Shown: positions 35,961 to 45,706 of the stretch, piece by piece
Position numbering within the stretch: position 1 is the first letter of the stretch
Layout: each line of letters opens with the position of its first letter
Source of the DNA: Thiobacillus sp. SCUT-2
GTDB taxonomy: Bacteria; Pseudomonadota; Gammaproteobacteria; Burkholderiales; Thiobacillaceae
Assembly (NCBI RefSeq): GCF_035621355.1
Contig: NZ_CP141769.1
Location: forward strand, 2,418,001 to 2,482,000
Direction of reading: 5' to 3'
Length of the DNA stretch: 64,000 bases
Program-made: the position numbers and the translations under genes
Notes under the pieces: generated by a model
Told to the model about the DNA's origin: nothing
The model's input: the letters and a program-made list of their open reading frames with translations, nothing else
Databases searched by the model: none

Positions 35961-38642
35961 TCACGCCGCCGCCCGCCTGGCGGCGACGAGGCGCTTCAGC
36001 TCCGGCACGCACGAGCCGCATTCGGTTCCGCACTTGAGCGCGGATTGCAGCGCGGCAAGGTCGGCTCCGGCCGCGATCGCCGCAACGATGTCGGCCTCGC
36101 CGACGTCGAGGCAATTGCACACGATGCGTCCCCGCCCGCCGCCGCCCGCCGGCGGGCGGGCCACCGGCGCCAGCATCCACGCGCGCAGGGAGGCGGCCTC
36201 GACGCCTTCGACGACGGCGTCGCGCAGCCACGCGAAGGCCGCGGTCTCCCCCGTGAGGCGGGCGGCGACCACCTTGCCCTGTTCGACGCGCACCCGCTTG
36301 GCGACGCCGCGCTTGCGGTCCTGGTAGCGCATCACGGCAAGCGGGTCGTCGAGCCCGAGGGCGGCATCGAACGCCGCCAGCAGCGCTTCGGGCAAGGGTT
36401 CCGAATGCGCCAGCCGCAGCGTCAGCACGTCGCGCTCGCGCCCGGCCAATCCTGCCGCCGCGTAATCGCACGCCCGCAGCAGCGGCTGCACGGCGTCGAG
36501 CAGCGTGGTCCCGTCTCCGGCTGCAAGCGCCGCCATGCGCCAGGGCAGGTCCGCCCTGGCCACCTGGACCGCCGCGTGCTTGAGTTCGGGCTGCTTCGAA
36601 GCGGGATCGAAGAGCGGCAGCGTCAGTGCGTTGACGCCGTGACCGCCCATGAAGCGTGCGCCCCAGTGCATCGGCAGGAAGCACTGCCCCGGCCGGATGG
36701 CCTCGCTCGCTTCCGCCGCCACCACGACCTCGCCGCGGCGGCTCTTCACGCGGACCAGGTCGCCGTCCTTCAGGCGCCGCCGTTCCAGGTCGCTCGGATT
36801 CATGGCCAGCCGCGGCGCGTCGACGTGGGCGAACAATCGCGCTACGCGTCCGGTGCGGCTCATCGCGTGCCACTGGTCGCGCATCCGGCCGGTGTTGAGG
36901 TGCAGGGGATAGCGCGCGTCGATCGGCTCGGCCACCTGGCGATACGGCGCGGCGTGGAAGCGCGCACGGCCGCTGCCGGTCGGATAGACGCCGTCGCCAT
37001 ACAGACGCACCTGCCCCGCCGCAGCGCCGGCGGGGAACGGCCATTGCTGCGGCCCGGAATCGAGCATTTCCCAGGACAGCCCCGTGATGTCGAGATCGCG
37101 CCCGCGCGTCGTCTCGCGGTGCTCGTTGAACACGGCTTCGGCCGTCGCATAGGGAAACAGCCGCGGCCCGCGCGCCGGGTCGAGACGCCGCGCGAAGGCC
37201 GTGGCGATCGCCCAGTCGGCGCGCGCCTCGCCCGGCGGCGGCACGGCGGCGCGCACGCGCGCGATGCGCCGCTCGGAATTGGTCATGGTGCCGTCGGTCT
37301 CGCCCCAGGTCGAAGCCGGCAGCAGCACGTCGGCGTAGGCGGCGGTCTCGGTGTCCGCGTAGGCATCCTGCAGCACCACGCACTCTGCGGCCTGCAGCGC
37401 CTCGTGCACGCGGTTCTGGTCGGGCAGCGACTGCGCGGGATTGGTGCAGGCGATCCAGACCGCCTTGATCTCGCCGCGCCGGACCGCCTCGAACAGCTCG
37501 ACGGCGGTCCGGCCGGGCCGCTCCGGAACCGCTTCCACGCCCCACAGGCGCGCCACCTCGGCGCGGTGTGCAGGGTTATCCAGGTCGCGATGGGCCGACA
37601 GCAGGTTGGCCATGCCGCCCACTTCCCGCCCGCCCATGGCGTTCGGCTGACCGGTGAGCGACAGCGGCGCGGCGCCGGGCCTGCCGATCTGTCCGGTGGC
37701 CAGATGGAGGTTGATCAGCGCGGCATTCTTGTCGACCCCGCAGCTCGACTGGTTGAGTCCCTGGCAGTACAGCGAAAGCGTCGGCCCCTGCGCGAACCAG
37801 CGCGCGGCCTGCACGATGTCGGCCACCGGCACGCCACAGATCGGCGCCACCTTCTCCGGCGTGTAGTCGCGCACCCGATCGCGCAGCGCCGCCCAGCCGT
37901 CGGTGTGCGCGGCGATGAACGCGCGATCGATCCACTCCTCCCACAGCATCACGTTGAGCATGGCGTGATAGAGCGCGACGTCGGTGCCGGGCAGGATCGC
38001 CAGATGCAGGTCGGCCTCCGCCGCGGTGTCGGTACGTCGCGGATCGACCACGATCAGCCTGAGGTCAGGATTGGCGCGGCGCGCGTCCTCGATGCGACGG
38101 AACAGGATGGGATGGGCATACGCCGGGTTGGAGCCGGCGACGAAGAGGGTGCCGGCGGATTCGATATCGTCGTAGCAGCCGGGCGGCGCATCGGCCCCCA
38201 GCGTGGCCTTGTAGCCGGCCACGGCAGACGACATGCACAGGCGCGAATTGGTGTCGACGTTGTTGGTGCCGATCAGGCCCTTGGCGAGCTTGTTGAAGAC
38301 GTAATACGCCTCGGTGGTCAGCTGGCCGGAAATGTAGAACGCGACGGCGTCCGGGCCGTGTTCGCGGATGATGCGACGGAACCGGTCGGCCGCATGGTCG
38401 AGGGCCGTCTCCCAGTCGACCCGCTCGCGCGGCGCGCCCTTGTCGCGGCGCAGTTCCGGGACCCGCGCTCGCCCCGAGGCGGCGGCGGCCAGATGCAGCG
38501 TCGCGCCCTTGGTGCACAGGCGGCCGCGGTTGGCCGGATGCGCCGGGTCGCCGCGCACGCCGGTGATCTTCCCGGACTCGGCCTCGATCAGCACCCCGCA
38601 ACCGGTGCCGCAGTAACAGCAGACAGACGTAACGACAGACAT
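35961..38642 (-). CDS. nasA: Assimilatory nitrate reductase catalytic subunit
   Basis: 893 residues from MSVVTSVCCYCGTGCG, with AAGGAG upstream. The 4Fe-4S ligands are Cys8, Cys11, Cys15 and Cys43 (GRLCTKG). The molybdopterin-binding body follows (TNNVDTNSRLCMSSAV, the usual region of the active-site Cys or Ser). The C-terminus has a BFD-type 2Fe-2S domain (about 842-878; CNC and CGSC), the mark of NasA proteins that take electrons from a flavoprotein or ferredoxin. No electron-donating subunit gene is adjacent. It reduces nitrate to nitrite in the cytoplasm for NirBD. Confidence 0.94.
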   Translation of the reverse strand: MSVVTSVCCYCGTGCGVLIEAESGKITGVRGDPAHPANRGRLCTKGATLHLAAAASGRARVPELRRDKGAPRERVDWETALDHAADRFRRIIREHGPDAVAFYISGQLTTEAYYVFNKLAKGLIGTNNVDTNSRLCMSSAVAGYKATLGADAPPGCYDDIESAGTLFVAGSNPAYAHPILFRRIEDARRANPDLRLIVVDPRRTDTAAEADLHLAILPGTDVALYHAMLNVMLWEEWIDRAFIAAHTDGWAALRDRVRDYTPEKVAPICGVPVADIVQAARWFAQGPTLSLYCQGLNQSSCGVDKNAALINLHLATGQIGRPGAAPLSLTGQPNAMGGREVGGMANLLSAHRDLDNPAHRAEVARLWGVEAVPERPGRTAVELFEAVRRGEIKAVWIACTNPAQSLPDQNRVHEALQAAECVVLQDAYADTETAAYADVLLPASTWGETDGTMTNSERRIARVRAAVPPPGEARADWAIATAFARRLDPARGPRLFPYATAEAVFNEHRETTRGRDLDITGLSWEMLDSGPQQWPFPAGAAAGQVRLYGDGVYPTGSGRARFHAAPYRQVAEPIDARYPLHLNTGRMRDQWHAMSRTGRVARLFAHVDAPRLAMNPSDLERRRLKDGDLVRVKSRRGEVVVAAEASEAIRPGQCFLPMHWGARFMGGHGVNALTLPLFDPASKQPELKHAAVQVARADLPWRMAALAAGDGTTLLDAVQPLLRACDYAAAGLAGRERDVLTLRLAHSEPLPEALLAAFDAALGLDDPLAVMRYQDRKRGVAKRVRVEQGKVVAARLTGETAAFAWLRDAVVEGVEAASLRAWMLAPVARPPAGGGGRGRIVCNCLDVGEADIVAAIAAGADLAALQSALKCGTECGSCVPELKRLVAARRAAA

Positions 38643-38665
38643 GAGGACTCCTTGCCCGGTCTGCC

Positions 38666-38681
38666 AGCAGGGCACGTGCCA
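38666..38681 (-). promoter_or_regulatory. Sigma54-type promoter of nasA
   Basis: On the minus strand TGGCACG-TGCC-CTGCT keeps GG and GC ten bases apart; the first T of TTGC is C. The start site would fall near 38655, leaving a very short leader of about 13 bases with AAGGAG. GGTGC half-sites at 38757-38761 and 38788-38792 are weak NtrC candidates. Confidence 0.7.
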
Positions 38682-38778
38682 GCGCCACACTCTTCTTTTG
38701 TTTCAGTCACTTGCGCGAATTTCCGGCGGCGCCGCGCGCGCGGCGCGCCCGCTTGCGGTGCGCGTCCGGCCCGGCCCG

Positions 38779-39828
38779 CTACAAAGTGGTGCCGGCGCCT
38801 CCGCCGGGGAGCGCCGTGTCGGCTTGCCCCTGTCGCCGCCGCCACTCCGCCGGCGCGACGCCGAAATGGCGCTTGAAGGCCCGGCTGAAGGCGGCTTCGG
38901 ATTCGTAGCCCGTCTCGTCGGCAATGCCCTTCAGCGGCGCATCCGTCGTCTTCAGGCGCTGCGCGGCGAGGTGTAGCCGCCACGAGGTCAGGTAGCGCAT
39001 CGGCGGCATCGCGAGGAAATGCCTGAAGCGCCCGCCCAGCGCCGTGCGTGACACACCGACCTGGCGTGCCAGGCGCGCCACGCTCCAGTCGTCCAGCGGC
39101 GCCCGGTGGAGGCACTTCAAGGCGCTGCCCACGATCGGATCGTTCGCCGCGGCGAACCAGCCGACTTCGTCGGCGGCGAGCGCCTGCATGTGGCGGCGCA
39201 GGATTTCGACGAACATCAGTTCCGTCAGCCGCGGCAGCATCGAGCGCGCCCCGGGGTCCGCGCCGCAGGCCTCCTGTGCGGTGTGGCGGATCGTGCTGGC
39301 GAGCCACTCGGCATCCGGGTTGCGCCGCGGCCCGGCGTGCATCAGAGCGGGCAGGTGGCGCAGCAGCGGGTGGAACAGCAGTTCGTCGCACTGCACGAAG
39401 CCGCAGACGATGCGCGTCCGCGCGCCGTCGCCGCCGTGCCGCACCCGCAGGATGTCTGGCCAGGGCGGCGGCGGCAGCAGCTCGGTCGCCGGCGCCGGCG
39501 AGGCCGCCTCGCGTCCGCGCAGGACGTGCACGTCGCCATACGGCAGCAGCACCGCATCGCCCGCCTCCAGCCATGCCGGCGGGTGTCCTTTCAATTCCAG
39601 CCAGCAACCGCCCTCGGCGACGATGTGGAAGGGGATGATGTGCTCGGTGCGAAACGGCAGCATGCGCGACAGGTCGCAGGCGGGCGGCGACACCAGCCCC
39701 CACGGCTCGTGGAACTCGGTGCTGAACAGCACGACGCCCGACAGGTGCATGCTGGCGAGCAGGTCGGACAGCAGGTCCGCCGGCACCGCTCCCGGCGTTT
39801 CGGGCAAAACTCTTGGCGTTTCGGTCAT
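38779..39828 (-). CDS. AraC-family regulator with cupin sensor domain
   Basis: 349 residues from MTETPRVLPETPG. The N-terminal half is a cupin-type ligand domain (FHIVAEGGCWLELKG; GDAVLLPYGDVHVL), and the C-terminal half has two AraC helix-turn-helix motifs (WSVARLARQVGVSRTALGGRF; GIADETGYESEAAFSRAFKR). It resembles cupin_6 AraC proteins, which often control an adjacent oxidoreductase or methyltransferase operon. The divergent small protein and methyltransferase genes are the likely targets. Ligand unknown. Confidence 0.88.
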   Translation of the reverse strand: MTETPRVLPETPGAVPADLLSDLLASMHLSGVVLFSTEFHEPWGLVSPPACDLSRMLPFRTEHIIPFHIVAEGGCWLELKGHPPAWLEAGDAVLLPYGDVHVLRGREAASPAPATELLPPPPWPDILRVRHGGDGARTRIVCGFVQCDELLFHPLLRHLPALMHAGPRRNPDAEWLASTIRHTAQEACGADPGARSMLPRLTELMFVEILRRHMQALAADEVGWFAAANDPIVGSALKCLHRAPLDDWSVARLARQVGVSRTALGGRFRHFLAMPPMRYLTSWRLHLAAQRLKTTDAPLKGIADETGYESEAAFSRAFKRHFGVAPAEWRRRQGQADTALPGGGAGTTL

Positions 39829-39943
39829 GGTCGCACGCGCGTGAATCGCTAAGGTTGATAGTAGGCAATGCGGCCGACAAACGGGCGTCCGGCCCGACGG
39901 CCGCCGCCCGTTTGTCGCAACCCCGATCCGCAGGAGGCCCATC

Positions 39944-40177
39944 ATGGACACCACACTGAACGAAATAGTCGTGCATGTCGACGAACCCGTCGACGAGACC
40001 CTGTTCGCCGAGCTCGAGCGCGGCATCCGGCAGGACCGCGGGGTCGTCTCGGTGGGGCGGCATCCGGGCCGCGAGCACCTGATGGTGGTCGTCTACGACG
40101 CGGACGTCGCGCGCGCCTCCACCCTGCTGCACACGTTCCAGGAACGCGGCCTGCATGCGCAACTGATCGGCATGTAG
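39944..40177 (+). CDS. 77-residue ferredoxin-fold (HMA-like) protein without metal Cys
   Basis: The pattern beta-alpha-beta-beta-alpha-beta ([50 protein letters not shown]) is that of heavy-metal-associated domains, but there is no CxxC and no Cys at all. AGGAGG lies upstream. It starts the operon divergent from the AraC gene and is followed after 37 bases by the methyltransferase. A regulatory or small-molecule-binding role is possible; function unknown. Confidence 0.7.
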   Translation: MDTTLNEIVVHVDEPVDETLFAELERGIRQDRGVVSVGRHPGREHLMVVVYDADVARASTLLHTFQERGLHAQLIGM

Positions 40178-40214
40178 GCGCACGCGCCTTCTTTTGACCC
40201 GAGGAGAGAGACCA

Positions 40215-41042
40215 ATGACAACGACCCCCCCCCTGTCACCCGAAATGAGCGCCCTCAAGGCACGCCTCAAGGCGACGTGGATGGCCGGCGACTACGGCCA
40301 TTTCGCCCGTTACCTCGAAGCCGGCGCCATGGACTTCTTTCCCGCCCTCGGTATCGGGCCGGGCACGCGCGTCCTCGACGTGGCATGCGGCGCCGGCCAG
40401 CTGGCCCTTCCGGCCGCGCGCGTGGGTGCCGCCGTCACCGGCGTCGATATCGCCAGCAACCTGATCGACCAGGCGCGCGCGCGCGCCCGGGCCGAAGGGC
40501 TGGCCATCCGCTTCGACGAAGGCGACGCCGAGGAACTGCCGTATGACGATGCGGCCTTCGACGTCGTCTTCAGCCTCATCGGCGCCATGTTCGCGCCCCG
40601 GCCCGAACGGGTGGCGGCCGAGCTGATCCGGGTGTGCCGGCCCGGCGGCCGCATCGTGATGGGGAACTGGACGCCGGGCGGTTTCGTCGGCCAGATGTTC
40701 AAGGCCACCGCCAAGCACGTCCCGCCCCCGCCCGGCATGCCGTCTCCGGTGCTCTGGGGCGACGAGGCGACCGTGCGCGAGCGCCTCGGCGGCGGCGCGA
40801 CCGACTTCCGCGTGGCGCGCCGGATGTACCCGCTCGAGTATCCGTTCCCGCCGGCCGACGTGGTCGATTTCTTCTTCACCTATTACGGCCCCACCAACCG
40901 GGCCTTCGCCGCGCTCGACGCCGGCGGCCAGGCGGCCCTGCGCAGCGACCTCGAGCAGCTGTGGTCCGAGCACAACCGTGCCGACGGCGGCGGCACGGCG
41001 GTCGCGGCCGAATATCTGGAGGTCGCGGCGACGCGCGCCTGA
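40215..41042 (+). CDS. Class I SAM-dependent methyltransferase
   Basis: 275 residues from [12 protein letters not shown], preceded by GAGGAGAG. Motif I is [16 protein letters not shown] (near 53-68), with VTGVDIASN (motif II) and a [15 protein letters not shown] acidic loop, as in UbiE/Methyltransf_11 enzymes. Substrate unknown. The context (AraC regulator, small HMA-like protein) suggests an inducible small-molecule methylation. Confidence 0.82.
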   Translation: MTTTPPLSPEMSALKARLKATWMAGDYGHFARYLEAGAMDFFPALGIGPGTRVLDVACGAGQLALPAARVGAAVTGVDIASNLIDQARARARAEGLAIRFDEGDAEELPYDDAAFDVVFSLIGAMFAPRPERVAAELIRVCRPGGRIVMGNWTPGGFVGQMFKATAKHVPPPPGMPSPVLWGDEATVRERLGGGATDFRVARRMYPLEYPFPPADVVDFFFTYYGPTNRAFAALDAGGQAALRSDLEQLWSEHNRADGGGTAVAAEYLEVAATRA

Positions 41043-41121
41043 TCGTCCCCGCCGACGCGGGGCTTGAGTTGTCCTGCAAGTACGGCACAATGCGTGCATT
41101 CCGCCCGTTGCACGCGTCACT

Positions 41122-42336
41122 GTGCTGAAGAAAATCCACGTCAACAACCTGCGTCCGGGGATGCACCTCCATGAGCTGGTCGGCCCGTGGATGTCGCACC
41201 CGTTCTGGCGCAGCAAGTTCGTCCTGACGGACCCCGCGGACATCCGGCGCATCGTCGAAAGCGGCATCACGGAAGTCTGGATCGATGCCTCGAAGGGACT
41301 GGACGTCGCGGATGCACCCACGGGCGTGCCGGAGCCTTCGGTGAGCGACATGCTGATGGAGGCGGAGGTGCGCCAGCCGGTCGCGGCGCCCAGGCAGACC
41401 TCGATGAGCGAAGAGCTCAAGCGCGCCGCCATGATCTGCGCCAAGGCGCGCCACGCGGTGGTCGCGATGTTCCAGGAAGTGCGCATGGGCAAGGCGATCA
41501 GCGCCGAGGCGGCCGGCGAGCTGGTCGAGGAGATTTCCTCGTCGGTGCTGCGCAATCCGGGCGCGCTGATCAGCCTGGCGCGCCTGAAGACCGCCGACGA
41601 CTACACCTACATGCACTCGGTCGCGGTCTGCGCGTTGATGGTCGCGCTCGCGCGCCAGCTCGGCCTGGACGACGGCGCGGTGCGCGAGGCGGGCATGGCC
41701 GGCCTGCTGCACGACCTCGGCAAGGCCTTGATGCCGATGGACGTGCTCAACAAGCCGGGCAAGCTGTCCGACGACGAATTTCGCATCATCAAGAGCCATC
41801 CGGTCGCCGGGCACCGCCTGCTGGTCGACGGCGGGACCGCCAGCGACGTCGTGCTGGACGTCTGCCTGCACCACCATGAAAAGGTCGACGGCAGCGGGTA
41901 TCCGGACCGCCTCACCGGCGACCAGACGACCCTGTTCGCCAAGATGGGGGCGGTCTGCGACGTCTACGACGCGATCACCTCCAACCGGCCCTACAAGGCG
42001 GGCTGGGACCCCGCCGAGTCGCTGCGCAGGATGACCGAATGGAGCAAGGGTCATTTCGACGAGCGGGTGTTCCAGGCCTTCGTCAAGAGCATCGGCATCT
42101 ATCCGGTCGGCTCGCTGGTCAGGCTCGACTCCGGCCGCCTCGCGGTGGTCATCGAGCAATCCGAGAAGTCGCTGCTGGCGCCACGCGTGAAGGCGTTCTT
42201 CTCCACCCGGTCGCGAACCTACATCGTGCCGGAGGTGCTCGACCTGTCGCGCCCCGGCGTGGTCGACAAGATCGTCGGCCGCGAGGATGCCGCCCAGTGG
42301 GGCATCCAGAACCTCGACGCGCTCTGGACCAGCTGA
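41122..42336 (+). CDS. HD-GYP domain cyclic-di-GMP phosphodiesterase with DUF3391
   Basis: 404 residues from a GTG. An N-terminal DUF3391 region (LKKIHVNNLRPGMHLHELVG) precedes the HD-GYP domain (about 150-340): HSVAVCALMVALA, HDLGKALMP, HHHEKVDGSGYPD with the GYP triplet, and CDVYDAITSNRPYK. Such enzymes hydrolyse c-di-GMP and lower biofilm formation. No sensor or receiver domain is present, so the signal is unknown. It converges on the P-type ATPase gene. Confidence 0.93.
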   Translation: MLKKIHVNNLRPGMHLHELVGPWMSHPFWRSKFVLTDPADIRRIVESGITEVWIDASKGLDVADAPTGVPEPSVSDMLMEAEVRQPVAAPRQTSMSEELKRAAMICAKARHAVVAMFQEVRMGKAISAEAAGELVEEISSSVLRNPGALISLARLKTADDYTYMHSVAVCALMVALARQLGLDDGAVREAGMAGLLHDLGKALMPMDVLNKPGKLSDDEFRIIKSHPVAGHRLLVDGGTASDVVLDVCLHHHEKVDGSGYPDRLTGDQTTLFAKMGAVCDVYDAITSNRPYKAGWDPAESLRRMTEWSKGHFDERVFQAFVKSIGIYPVGSLVRLDSGRLAVVIEQSEKSLLAPRVKAFFSTRSRTYIVPEVLDLSRPGVVDKIVGREDAAQWGIQNLDALWTS

Positions 42337-42360
42337 GCGGACCCGCATCCGGCCGCACGG

Positions 42361-45051
42361 TCAGGGCGGCGTTCGCCGCAGCCATGCCTTGCGCACTTCC
42401 TCGGCCATCGCCAGCGCCAGCCCCAGCGCGCCCTCCCATACCGCCGCGCTGACCGGTGCGGTACCGAACAGCCAGTTGCCCGCCGCCGTATAGGCGATGA
42501 ACAGCAGGAGCGCCAGCTCCGCCGCGACCCCGAGCAGGATGAGGGGATTGGATAACAGGCCGAATGCGAACAGCGACCGGCGCGGATGGCGGCACAGGAA
42601 GACGTTCACCGCCTGCATGACCACGATGGTCGCCAGGCAGGCCGTGGTCGCCTCGAGATAGAGCGGCGCGGTATGCGCGAGCCGCTCGCCGTAGCGCCAG
42701 CCCGCATCGGCCAGCACGCAGAGGAACACCGCCATCGCGCCCGCCGCCTCCAGCAGGCCGAGAAAAAGGTAGGCGCGCCCGATGAGCCCCCACGAAAGCA
42801 GGCGCTCCCGCCGCGCGCGCGGCGGGCGCCGCATGACACCGGGATCGGGCCGCTCCGCACCCAGCGCGAGCGCGGGCAGCATGTCGGTGCCGAGGTCGAC
42901 CGCCAGGATCTGGATGATCGTCAGCGGCAGCGGGATGCCGAACAGCACGAACGCCAGGTAGGGCACGAGCTCGGGGATGTTCGAGGTCAGGATGTAGGTG
43001 AGGAACTTGCGCAGGTTGTCGAACACCGCCCGCCCCTCCTCGATCGCCGCGACGATGCTGGCGAAATTGTCGTCGAGCAGGATCATGTCGGCCGCCTCGC
43101 GTGCGACGTCGGTTCCGGCCACCCCCATCGCGATGCCGATGTCCGCAGCCCTCAGCGCCGGGGCGTCGTTGACGCCGTCGCCGGTCACCGCGACGATCTC
43201 GCGCTTCTTCTGCAGCGCCTCGACGATGCGCATCTTCTGCTCGGCGGCAACGCGGGCGAACAGGATTTCGGGCGCGTCGAGCGCCAGCTGGAGCTGCGCC
43301 GGCGACAGGTGGTCCAGCGCGTCGCCGCCGACGACGAGCGGCTGCGCCCCCTTCACCAGGCCGATCTCGCGCGCGATCGCGAGCGCCGTGTGGGGATGGT
43401 CGCCGGTGACCATGACGACGCGGATGCCCGCCGCCGCGCAGCGCGCGATGGCGTCGGCCACCTCCGGGCGCGGCGGATCCTCGAGCCCGACGAGGCCGGA
43501 CAGCGTCAGGCCGCGCTCCTCGTCGGGCAGCCCGTCGGGCGCCGGCGCGTGGGCGAAGGCCAGCACCCGCAGGCCGGCCTTCGCCATCTCGTCCTGCGCG
43601 GCAAGCACGCGGTCACGCGCGGTCGCATCCAGCGGCGTCACGCGCCCCGCCAGCTGCACGCCGTCGCATGCGGCAAGCACCGTCTCGAGCGCACCCTTGC
43701 AATAGAGCATCGGGCCCTGCGGCGTGTCGCAGCGCACCGACATGCGCTTGCGCTCGGTGTCGAACGGAATCTCGTCGCGCCGCACGAAACCCTCGAGCGC
43801 ACCCGCCACCTCGCGCCCCATCGTGGCCAGCGCGACCTCCATCGGATCGCCGAGCCAGTCGCGCGCGCCGCCCCGTTCGACCGCCTTGAGGGTATGGCAC
43901 ACCGCCGCATCGACGAACAGCGCGAGATGATCGGCGCCGATGTCCGGCCGCGCGGCGACCCCCTGCGCCGTGAAGGCTTCGCCGCCCAGCCACAGGCGGC
44001 GCACCGCCATGCGGTTCTGCGTCAGCGTGCCGGTCTTGTCGGACAGGATCACGGTGGTCGAGCCGAGCGCCTCGACCGCCGGCAGGTGGCGCATCAGCGC
44101 GTTGCGCCGCGCCATGCGCTGCGTCGCCATGGCGAGCGACAGCGTCACCGTCGGCAGCAGGCCCTCGGGCACGTTGGCGACGATGATGCCGATGGCAAAC
44201 AGCAGGTTTTCCCAGAACGGCAATCCGAGCGCCTGGCCGATGAAGAAGAACACCCCGCCGAGGGTCGTCGCGAGCACGGCGACGATGCGCGACAGGCGCG
44301 CAATCTCGCGCTGCAGCGGCGACGTCGTCGCTCCGGCCGTCTGCGTGAGGTGGGCGATGCGGCCGAACTCGGTGCGCATGCCGGTCGCCGCCACCACCGC
44401 GCGGGCCTCGCCTGAGACCACGGAGGTGCCGGCGAGCACGAGGTTCTTCGCCTGCAGCGTCGGGACGGGCGGACGGGGTCCGGCATCGCGCGCCTGCGGC
44501 AGCGATTCGCCGGTCAGCGTGGAGAGATTGACGCGCAGGGCGAAGGCTTCGATGAGACGGCAGTCGGCCGGCACGCAATCGCCTTCCGCCAAAAGCACGA
44601 TGTCGCCCGGCACCAGCTCGCTCGCGCGCAGCTGCACGACCGCGCCGCCGCGCAGCGCCCGCACCTGCTGCGGCAGCAGGCGGCGCAGCGCGGCGACGGC
44701 GCGCTCGGCGCGGTATTCCTGCCAGAACGAGAATGCGCCGTTGATGAGGATGACGCCGACGATGGCAACGCCGAGCCGCCCCATGCCCTGGCCGGGGTCG
44801 AAGGCTTCGGCGGCAAACGCCAGGCCCGCCCCGACCCACAGGATGAGGGCGAAGAAATGCGTGAACTCGCGGGCGAAGCGCAACAGCAGGTGCTCGCGGC
44901 CGATCTCTTCGACGAGGTTCGGGCCGAATTCGGCCAGCCGGCGCCGGGCCTCGGCCCCGGTCAGCCCGTCCGCCGACGTGTGCAGGCCGGCCAGTGCCTG
45001 CTCGGCGGCCTGGCTCTGAATGTGCGCGGGGAGCGGGGCGGTGGCATCCAC
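42361..45051 (-). CDS. P2-type cation-transporting ATPase
   Basis: 896 residues. It has an N-terminal cation ATPase domain, LTGESLP, the transmembrane motif NVPEGLLPTVTLSLAMA, the phosphorylation site SDKTGTLTQN (near 336), GDGVNDAPAL and a ten-helix layout with six C-terminal helices. It belongs to the PMR1/SERCA/Na,K-like group, so Ca2+, Mn2+, Na+ or K+ are candidate substrates. The PEGLL motif is common to both groups and the ion cannot be decided by eye. It is divergent from hsp20. Confidence 0.9.
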   Translation of the reverse strand: MDATAPLPAHIQSQAAEQALAGLHTSADGLTGAEARRRLAEFGPNLVEEIGREHLLLRFAREFTHFFALILWVGAGLAFAAEAFDPGQGMGRLGVAIVGVILINGAFSFWQEYRAERAVAALRRLLPQQVRALRGGAVVQLRASELVPGDIVLLAEGDCVPADCRLIEAFALRVNLSTLTGESLPQARDAGPRPPVPTLQAKNLVLAGTSVVSGEARAVVAATGMRTEFGRIAHLTQTAGATTSPLQREIARLSRIVAVLATTLGGVFFFIGQALGLPFWENLLFAIGIIVANVPEGLLPTVTLSLAMATQRMARRNALMRHLPAVEALGSTTVILSDKTGTLTQNRMAVRRLWLGGEAFTAQGVAARPDIGADHLALFVDAAVCHTLKAVERGGARDWLGDPMEVALATMGREVAGALEGFVRRDEIPFDTERKRMSVRCDTPQGPMLYCKGALETVLAACDGVQLAGRVTPLDATARDRVLAAQDEMAKAGLRVLAFAHAPAPDGLPDEERGLTLSGLVGLEDPPRPEVADAIARCAAAGIRVVMVTGDHPHTALAIAREIGLVKGAQPLVVGGDALDHLSPAQLQLALDAPEILFARVAAEQKMRIVEALQKKREIVAVTGDGVNDAPALRAADIGIAMGVAGTDVAREAADMILLDDNFASIVAAIEEGRAVFDNLRKFLTYILTSNIPELVPYLAFVLFGIPLPLTIIQILAVDLGTDMLPALALGAERPDPGVMRRPPRARRERLLSWGLIGRAYLFLGLLEAAGAMAVFLCVLADAGWRYGERLAHTAPLYLEATTACLATIVVMQAVNVFLCRHPRRSLFAFGLLSNPLILLGVAAELALLLFIAYTAAGNWLFGTAPVSAAVWEGALGLALAMAEEVRKAWLRRTPP

Positions 45052-45088
45052 GCCTCCAGCATAGACAGCATAAGGAGACGCGGGCGTC

Positions 45089-45116
45089 TTGATTTATCGG
45101 CACCCGGACCTAGATT
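45089..45116 (+). promoter_or_regulatory. Possible promoter of hsp20
   Basis: TTGATT (45089-45094), 16 bases and TAGATT (45111-45116) resemble a vegetative promoter. The preceding C makes CTTGATT, partly like a heat-shock sigma32 -35, but the -10 is not of that type. The leader would be about 55 bases. Confidence 0.4.
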
Positions 45117-45178
45117 GAGATCAGCACCGCCGGCCCGGTGAAACCCGCATTCCGATCCGTTCCCGAGAGGAGAAAGAC

Positions 45179-45622
45179 ATGGCCAACCTCACCCGCTACG
45201 ATCCCTTTCATCTCACCCGCTTCGACCCCTTCGGCGATTTCGACGACCTGTTCCGGGGCTTCTTCGTCCGCCCCGTGGCGTTCGAGGGCCAGCCGCAGAT
45301 GCAGATCAGGATGGACCTGAAAGAGGACGACACTGCGTACACCGTGCATGCCGACATCCCCGGCGTGAAGAAGGAAGACATCCACGTCAGCATCGAAGGC
45401 AACCAGGTCTCGATCAGCGCCGAAACCAAGATCGAGAAGGAAGAAAAGAAGGGCGAGAAAGTGCTGCGCTCCGAACGCTACGTCGGCAAGGTCGCCCGCA
45501 GCTTCACGCTGGCCCACGACGTCGACGATTCGAAGGCGCAGGCGAAATACAGCGACGGCGTGCTGGAACTGACCCTGCCGAAGAAGGCGGCGAGCTCTGC
45601 CAGGAAACTGGCGATCGAGTAA
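45179..45622 (+). CDS. Small heat shock protein, Hsp20 family
   Basis: 147 residues with AGAGGAGA upstream. The alpha-crystallin domain (about 38-135) includes the IHVSIEGNQVSISAE strand and YSDGVLELTLPKK near the C-terminus; the N-terminus (RYDPFHLTRFDPFGDFDD) is Phe/Asp-rich. It is an ATP-independent chaperone that holds unfolding proteins. The usual C-terminal IXI motif reads LAIE, so oligomer contacts may be weak. It is divergent from the P2-type ATPase. Confidence 0.92.
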   Translation: MANLTRYDPFHLTRFDPFGDFDDLFRGFFVRPVAFEGQPQMQIRMDLKEDDTAYTVHADIPGVKKEDIHVSIEGNQVSISAETKIEKEEKKGEKVLRSERYVGKVARSFTLAHDVDDSKAQAKYSDGVLELTLPKKAASSARKLAIE

Positions 45623-45706
45623 GCGCACGGCGTCCCGCGCAGGCGGCGCCTCTCACGGGCGCCGTTTCCTTGTCACGGCCGCCAACACGCCATTTCCGCT
45701 CTCCGC

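Noticed and set aside
42361-45051. Assigning the P2-type ATPase to calcium or to magnesium import
   Set aside because: The visible motifs are shared by several P2 subgroups and no regulator or partner gene in the neighbourhood decides the ion.
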